A DNA stretch of 64,000 bases, from assembly GCF_032334255.1 (NCBI RefSeq), contig NZ_JAUHMF010000002.1, positions 434,001 through 498,000 of the forward strand, given 5' to 3'. The notes beneath the pieces were generated by a model. The model saw only the letters and a list, made by a program, of their open reading frames with translations, made no database searches and was not told the origin of the DNA. Within the stretch, counting starts at the first letter, position 1. Each line of letters starts with the position of its first letter. Below are positions 59,946 through 64,000 of the stretch, piece after piece. This DNA comes from Thermanaerothrix solaris. Its GTDB lineage: Bacteria; Chloroflexota; Anaerolineae; Anaerolineales; Anaerolineaceae. The translations under genes and the position numbers were made by a program.

Positions 59946-60464
59946 TCATGCCGATGCCGGGGGTTTACGCACCTGACGGGAGTCGAGTTCCAGCGGCACT
60001 CGCCGCTCCCCCAGGAACTTAAGCAGCACCCGCACGCGCTCCCGCCCTGGTAAGCGGGTATCGAAGATAGCTTCGTACCCGGCAAATGGCCCACTTTCAA
60101 TTTCAACGCGTTCCCCCTTCTGATACTGGTCTGCGGGGGATTGCGCAGCCATCTGATTAAGCCGTTCCAGGTGGTTTTGTAACGCCGTGATCAGGGCATC
60201 AGGCACAATGGCCGGTTCGCCACCAAATGCCACCAGACCGGTGGCAAAAGGCATCCATTGGAAGAGTGAAGCCCCGGTCTGCTCCAGATCGGCGCGGACA
60301 AAGACGTAGCCCGGAAAATAAGCACGGATGCGGCGCGCGCGGGGGTTAACCGGTTTAACCTTAAGATGGGGATAGAAAACCTCCAGCCCTTTTTCGGTCA
60401 TGTAGCGGGCCAGGCTCTCTTCGCGGTGGGGATGACTGTGGATGGCATACCAATGTAAGGACAT
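59946..60464 (-). CDS. NusG-like transcription elongation factor (RfaH/UpxY type paralogue)
   Basis: A 172-residue protein with the NusG N-terminal domain (WYAIHSHPHREESLARYMTEKG, RRIRAYFPGYVFVRADLEQTG, GLVAFGGEPAIVPDALI) and a C-terminal KOW motif (YQKGERVEIESGPFAGYEAIF). Specialised NusG paralogues ride RNA polymerase and prevent termination in particular long operons. The start at 60464 matches the family N-terminus; the longer frame to 60524 is unlikely. It is not near secE or ribosomal genes, so it is not the housekeeping NusG. It is followed directly by the giant kinase. Confidence 0.9.
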   Translation of the reverse strand: MSLHWYAIHSHPHREESLARYMTEKGLEVFYPHLKVKPVNPRARRIRAYFPGYVFVRADLEQTGASLFQWMPFATGLVAFGGEPAIVPDALITALQNHLERLNQMAAQSPADQYQKGERVEIESGPFAGYEAIFDTRLPGRERVRVLLKFLGERRVPLELDSRQVRKPPASA

Positions 60465-60557
60465 AAGGCACTCATAGGATGGAGGTAACCAAATTATAAT
60501 GAAAATCCCCTCTGCTGTTTGCATGGGGGCGGTTTACAGTTTTCTTAAGTACACCGA

Positions 60558-62288
60558 TTAGCCTGCCCCGCTGGCACCGCCTCCTCCTCCCCCGGCGCCG
60601 GCCCCACCGCCGTCTCCGCCGCTGGAGGTGACCACACTGGTAGCCGCGATGGCACCCAACAGGTCATCCATGCCACCGGCCCCGCTGGCGGTGAGCAACC
60701 AGGAAACGGTGGGGGCAAAACCTTGCTCGCGAAACGCTTCTGCCCACTGCAGTCCGCTGCCAAATGCCAGCGCATAGGGCAGATAGGCTTCCAGCCATTC
60801 CCCTTGCAGGCCACTGCGCTGTTTGACCAATTGTCCCAGGTATTGCTTAAACCCCTTCCAGCGCGCGGCGCGGGTCTCGCCCTGAGGGGTGAGCAAGGGC
60901 CAGGCGTTGGCTGTGAGCAATAACGCACTGCCTGCAACCATCAAGCCACCGGCCAAGCCCAAGCCGAGGGTGCCGACCCCGGCCAACTGATCGCTGCCCA
61001 AAACCAGCAATAATCCCACGATGAGCAACGGAAATTCGATTAAAAAGGCTAGCACGGCCAGCGCGTTCAACCGTTTGCGCTCATCCAGACGGTGGGCGTC
61101 CAATAACCCCTGGGCGATTAACTCGCGGGTCAGGGCTTGTTTGAGGGCGGGCAGGATACCCGGAAGTTTATTGCCCAAGCGACTGAGGCGGATGGTGTCT
61201 TGCCAGCCCTGACGGGTGGTGAAGAGGGCCTGGAAGAGCACCTGTTCATGGTCGTGTAATCCGGTCTTATCGCGCAGGCGGTGGAGGGTATAATCCCGTG
61301 TTTTGAACAGCCCCCGCCCGGCTGGGGTGGCTTCGAGGCGCAGCCAGCCGCGCTGAGCGAGGTGGATCAAGACGGCGGCAATCTGAGCGGGCGTGGCCGC
61401 GCCAGGGTTGAGCAGAAACGCGGCTTGGGCCGGCGAAAGCGCATCTGGCGGATTGCTAATGATGCCCGGTGGGATGATCACTGTCGAGCCCTGGCGCTGG
61501 CGGCGGTACAGCCAAACCCCGATCAAGGACAGCAGGGCTACGCCTAGCCCTAACCCAATAGCCCATGGTGCCATCTGGCGCGCCTGAGCGCCGCGCGCCA
61601 GCAAGCGCGCCTGCCAATCGGGTGGTTGCGCGATCAGACTGCCGCGGGGGAAGAGCATCTCGATCGTGATGCCCTGATTGGCAGGGATGTCCTGGGCAGT
61701 GAAGACAAACTCACCGCGGGTGTGGGTGGTAGTGTACTGTGCTCCTCGCAACTGGGGCGTTTCGGCTGGGGTCAGATGGGAGGGGTAGCGTACGGTGATG
61801 CGCGCCTGACGGATGGTGTACTCATGTTCTTCGGGGATGGCCTGCCATAAAATCCCTTCGGCGTTGTCACGCAGATGGATGTGCCCGCTCACGAGATAGC
61901 GCAAGCCGAGGGTGCGCGTGGCGTCTTGGGTGGGTGGAAAATGCCAGGTGATTTCGATGGGATCCGCGTTGCGTTTGATCTCAACCTGGTTGGGCTGATT
62001 CCCTTCGGGGAGCGTCACGCCGTCCAGGCTGGCACTTTGAATTTCAACATGTTCCAATTGATCCAGGGTTAACTGGCGGAAGGCGTAGGTATAAGGCCCA
62101 CCCTCAAAGCGAAAGGTCACCGTTTCTTCAACCTGAATGCGGTTTTCGGCCTGGATTTGGAGCACCACGTCGTAGCGTTCGGCGTAGTAAGCGCGGGCGT
62201 CGGCGTTACCTCGGGGTGCCCCCAGCAGCGCCAACAGCCCAATCAGCGTGGCAAGCAAGAGAACAAGGCGTAACTGACGAACGGTCAT
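60558..62288 (-). CDS. DUF2207 membrane protein
   Basis: A 576-residue protein: signal peptide (about 1-29), an extracytoplasmic beta domain (30-225) with VEETVTFRFEGGPYTYAFRQLTL and ITWHFPPTQDATRTLGLRYLV, one helix (about 240-260), a cytoplasmic domain with LSPAQAAFLLNPGAATPAQIAAVLIHLAQRGWLRLE, two helices (about 415-465), a helical region and an extreme Gly-rich tail (residues 551-576). All match DUF2207 family architecture. Its ATG overlaps the preceding CPBP gene's stop by four bases. Function unknown. Confidence 0.9.
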   Translation of the reverse strand: MTVRQLRLVLLLATLIGLLALLGAPRGNADARAYYAERYDVVLQIQAENRIQVEETVTFRFEGGPYTYAFRQLTLDQLEHVEIQSASLDGVTLPEGNQPNQVEIKRNADPIEITWHFPPTQDATRTLGLRYLVSGHIHLRDNAEGILWQAIPEEHEYTIRQARITVRYPSHLTPAETPQLRGAQYTTTHTRGEFVFTAQDIPANQGITIEMLFPRGSLIAQPPDWQARLLARGAQARQMAPWAIGLGLGVALLSLIGVWLYRRQRQGSTVIIPPGIISNPPDALSPAQAAFLLNPGAATPAQIAAVLIHLAQRGWLRLEATPAGRGLFKTRDYTLHRLRDKTGLHDHEQVLFQALFTTRQGWQDTIRLSRLGNKLPGILPALKQALTRELIAQGLLDAHRLDERKRLNALAVLAFLIEFPLLIVGLLLVLGSDQLAGVGTLGLGLAGGLMVAGSALLLTANAWPLLTPQGETRAARWKGFKQYLGQLVKQRSGLQGEWLEAYLPYALAFGSGLQWAEAFREQGFAPTVSWLLTASGAGGMDDLLGAIAATSVVTSSGGDGGGAGAGGGGGGASGAG

Positions 62289-63184
62289 TCTGCCCTCCCT
62301 GTGTGGGTTGGCTCAACCGTCTGTTCCCTGGTATTGGAACGACGGGAAAGGAGGAACAAATAAACGGTCGCCATGAGGACGAAGGAAATTAAGCCAATGA
62401 CCGGGTCGTAGGTGCGCATGTGAACTAGGGCGGGTGAGGGCAGAGCCGAGGCGGGGAAGGTGACCACCAGGGCGGCGTAGAGATTGTTTGCGGCATGCAT
62501 GCCCAGGGCATATTCCAACCCGCCGCTGTGCAGTGTTGCCCACGAAAGCACCACGCCGATCCCAAAATAAAGCGGCATCGTCAACCAGGCGCCGTAAGTT
62601 TGCACCTCGGGGTTCAAACCGTGCAACGCGGCAAAAATAAGGTTGGGCAAGATCAAAGTGACCCAATACCCCAGACGTGAGCGCCCAATCCATTGGGTCA
62701 GGTAACCGCGGAAGATCAGTTCTTCGGTGCTGGTCTGTAAGGGGATGAGCAATATGGCTACCACGGCGTAGGGAAGAAAGCGCGACCAATCGGCGGCCCA
62801 AACGTAATTGGAGGGGTTGATGAGCCAGAGAATTGCATCGCTCAAACCGCACAAGAACAGCCACAGGCCAAAAGAGCGCCAAAAGTAGGCCCAGCGCACC
62901 CGCCCGGCGGGGTTGATCAGGGCGAGAAGTGGGCGGTGATGGAACAAACGCAAGCCGATGATCAGGCCGAGCAGCCCCCCCAAAGGGAAGGGCAGTAAGG
63001 CAATGACCAAGAGCAATAAGGGCGGAAAGGCATTGAGATCGGTGCTTCCGGTCAGGATAACGGCGATAAGACTGAAGAAAAATGAAACGCTGATGAATAG
63101 CCAGATCACCAGAGCCAGAGTGGCGACATAACGCCAGGCTTCATGGCGTCCTTCGTGTGCCGCGGATAGATAGGAAGAAACCAT
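62285..63184 (-). CDS. CPBP-family intramembrane metalloprotease
   Basis: A 299-residue protein with about eight membrane segments. Motifs STEELIFRGYLTQWIGR (paired Glu, Arg), PNLIFAALHGLNPE (His) and LEYALGMHAANNLYAALVV (His, Asn) are all present, so it should be active. Translationally coupled to the DUF2207 gene, a pairing that suggests a shared surface or envelope role. Confidence 0.92.
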   Translation of the reverse strand: MVSSYLSAAHEGRHEAWRYVATLALVIWLFISVSFFFSLIAVILTGSTDLNAFPPLLLLVIALLPFPLGGLLGLIIGLRLFHHRPLLALINPAGRVRWAYFWRSFGLWLFLCGLSDAILWLINPSNYVWAADWSRFLPYAVVAILLIPLQTSTEELIFRGYLTQWIGRSRLGYWVTLILPNLIFAALHGLNPEVQTYGAWLTMPLYFGIGVVLSWATLHSGGLEYALGMHAANNLYAALVVTFPASALPSPALVHMRTYDPVIGLISFVLMATVYLFLLSRRSNTREQTVEPTHTGRAE

Positions 63185-63317
63185 CTTGACTCCTTGTGCG
63201 GATATTGGGGAATGAAAGCCGTGATGAAATCGGTAAGCATGATGTAGAGGGGAGGGATTGTTTCCCCTATTATAATAACCCTGACAGATTAACGGCGGAT
63301 CAAGGGGCTTTCAAGGC

Positions 63318-64000
63318 GTGGTTAATAATCCAGTTGGGCTGGTTTTGCTGGCGATCGTGGTGCTCTTCTTGCCGGGGGCGGTGTGGGTGGTATGGCGCCA
63401 GCCCACTGATCAGGATGGACTGGAGCAATTGGCCGAGGCGCTAGGGCTTTCAGTGGCTTTAACGGCCTTAGGCGGTTTGCTTTTCTTTATCTTGGGCGAG
63501 AGGCTCACCGGGGGCGACTTGCGCGTGGCCTATGCCGTTCTGGGGATTGCCTGTGCGGGGGGAGTGGCCTGGCGCTTGAGAGGTGTGCGCTGGGCGGAGG
63601 TGCGTTTCTCGCGTTCGATGCTGTGGTTTGGGGTCGGCCTGGGCGCGTTAGCGGGCATCGTGGTTTGGCGGTTCTACCAGGCACGGGGGATGGTCTTCCC
63701 GGCTTGGGTGGATTCGGTGCACCACGTGTTTATCGTGCGCAAGATCATGGCGTTAGGCGGTCTGCCGGAGACCCTGGCACCCGAGATTGAGACGTTTTTC
63801 TCATATCACTACGCGTTTCATCTCATCACGGCCTGGTTTGCCCGTCTGGGCGGTCTAGAAGCCACTGAGGCGGTGTTGTGGCTGGGGCAGGGGTTAAATG
63901 CCCTGGTTGCGCTTTCGGTATATCGGCTGGGGAAGGCACTCTGGGGTGACTCACGACGCTCCGGCCTGGCGGCATTGCTGGTGGGATTTGCCTTTCAGAT
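63318..64000 (+). CDS. Large integral membrane protein, partial (C-terminus off the right edge)
   Basis: 227 residues are visible from a GTG at 63318. They show hydrophobic segments at about 5-24, 45-65, 75-90 and 105-122. An outer loop follows, with FPAWVDSVHHVFIVRKIM and PEIETFFSYHYAFHLITAWF. The acidic and His residues of that loop resemble the first outer loop of GT-C-type glycosyltransferases. A TATAAT occurs at 63271-63276 but without a clear -35. The start codon is uncertain because no ATG is in frame; family placement is tentative. Confidence 0.6.
   Translation, partial: MVNNPVGLVLLAIVVLFLPGAVWVVWRQPTDQDGLEQLAEALGLSVALTALGGLLFFILGERLTGGDLRVAYAVLGIACAGGVAWRLRGVRWAEVRFSRSMLWFGVGLGALAGIVVWRFYQARGMVFPAWVDSVHHVFIVRKIMALGGLPETLAPEIETFFSYHYAFHLITAWFARLGGLEATEAVLWLGQGLNALVALSVYRLGKALWGDSRRSGLAALLVGFAFQ

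Overview
The window looks like chromosomal DNA from a Chloroflexota bacterium, most likely class Anaerolineae. The basis is gene content rather than a marker gene: a RecN, NAD kinase, Ssb and translin block, DUF5666/DUF5667 sigma and anti-sigma proteins, large multi-GAF kinases, a Rad52-like annealing protein, and many GT-C-like membrane proteins. GC content is moderate to high. There is no rRNA, no CRISPR array and no phage; one intact insertion sequence is present.

Layout. 1-5929 (minus strand): a nucleic-acid block read ssb, translin, two halves of a membrane-anchored Cas4-like nuclease, nadK, a zinc-finger membrane protein, recN, then the start of a BTAD-type regulator cut by the window edge. 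6050-13932 (minus): a ribose-type operon rbsR-K-D-C-B-A-C with promoter, LacI-type operators and terminator; its binding protein is an unusual in-frame tandem duplication. 13935-14564: two decayed gene remnants (CPBP protease, aldehyde:ferredoxin oxidoreductase) meeting at one junction. 14729-16216: three small genes. 16236-21123 (minus): a complete 2-oxoacid dehydrogenase operon (E1 alpha, E1 beta, E2, E3). 21278-28009 (plus): an MFS carrier, then a CPBP protease / HTH regulator / ABC exporter operon whose last gene is interrupted by an ISAs1-type element. The 10-bp target duplication allows the original reading frame to be rebuilt exactly. 28022-29739 (minus): Rad52-like protein, a Cys-rich small protein and a flavin reductase. 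29864-33488 (plus): a four-gene ECF-type vitamin or metal transporter with promoter, long leader and terminator. 33920-38579 (plus): a MacB-like ABC system whose secreted subunit carries a one-base frameshift. 38623-49155: membrane proteins, an ArsR/P-type ATPase metal-efflux pair, an alcohol dehydrogenase, tRNA-Gly, small enzymes, NfeD, a GT-C-like protein and tRNA-Val. 49308-52418: a DUF5666 lipoprotein, ECF sigma factor and DUF5667/DUF5666 anti-sigma-like protein. 52415-55872: HIT hydrolase, TsaC, a phosphodiesterase-like protein and a DCC protein. 55911-60464: a NusG paralogue and a 1337-residue four-GAF histidine kinase. 60558-64000: a DUF2207 protein, a CPBP protease and the start of another large membrane protein.

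The least ordinary items are the split Cas4-like nuclease coupled to translin and ssb, the double ribose-binding protein with 774 identical bases per copy, the 15-bp minisatellite touching the tRNA-Gly promoter, and the sigma operon whose anti-sigma outer domain resembles the neighbouring lipoprotein. All calls were made by reading the sequence; no database search was run.
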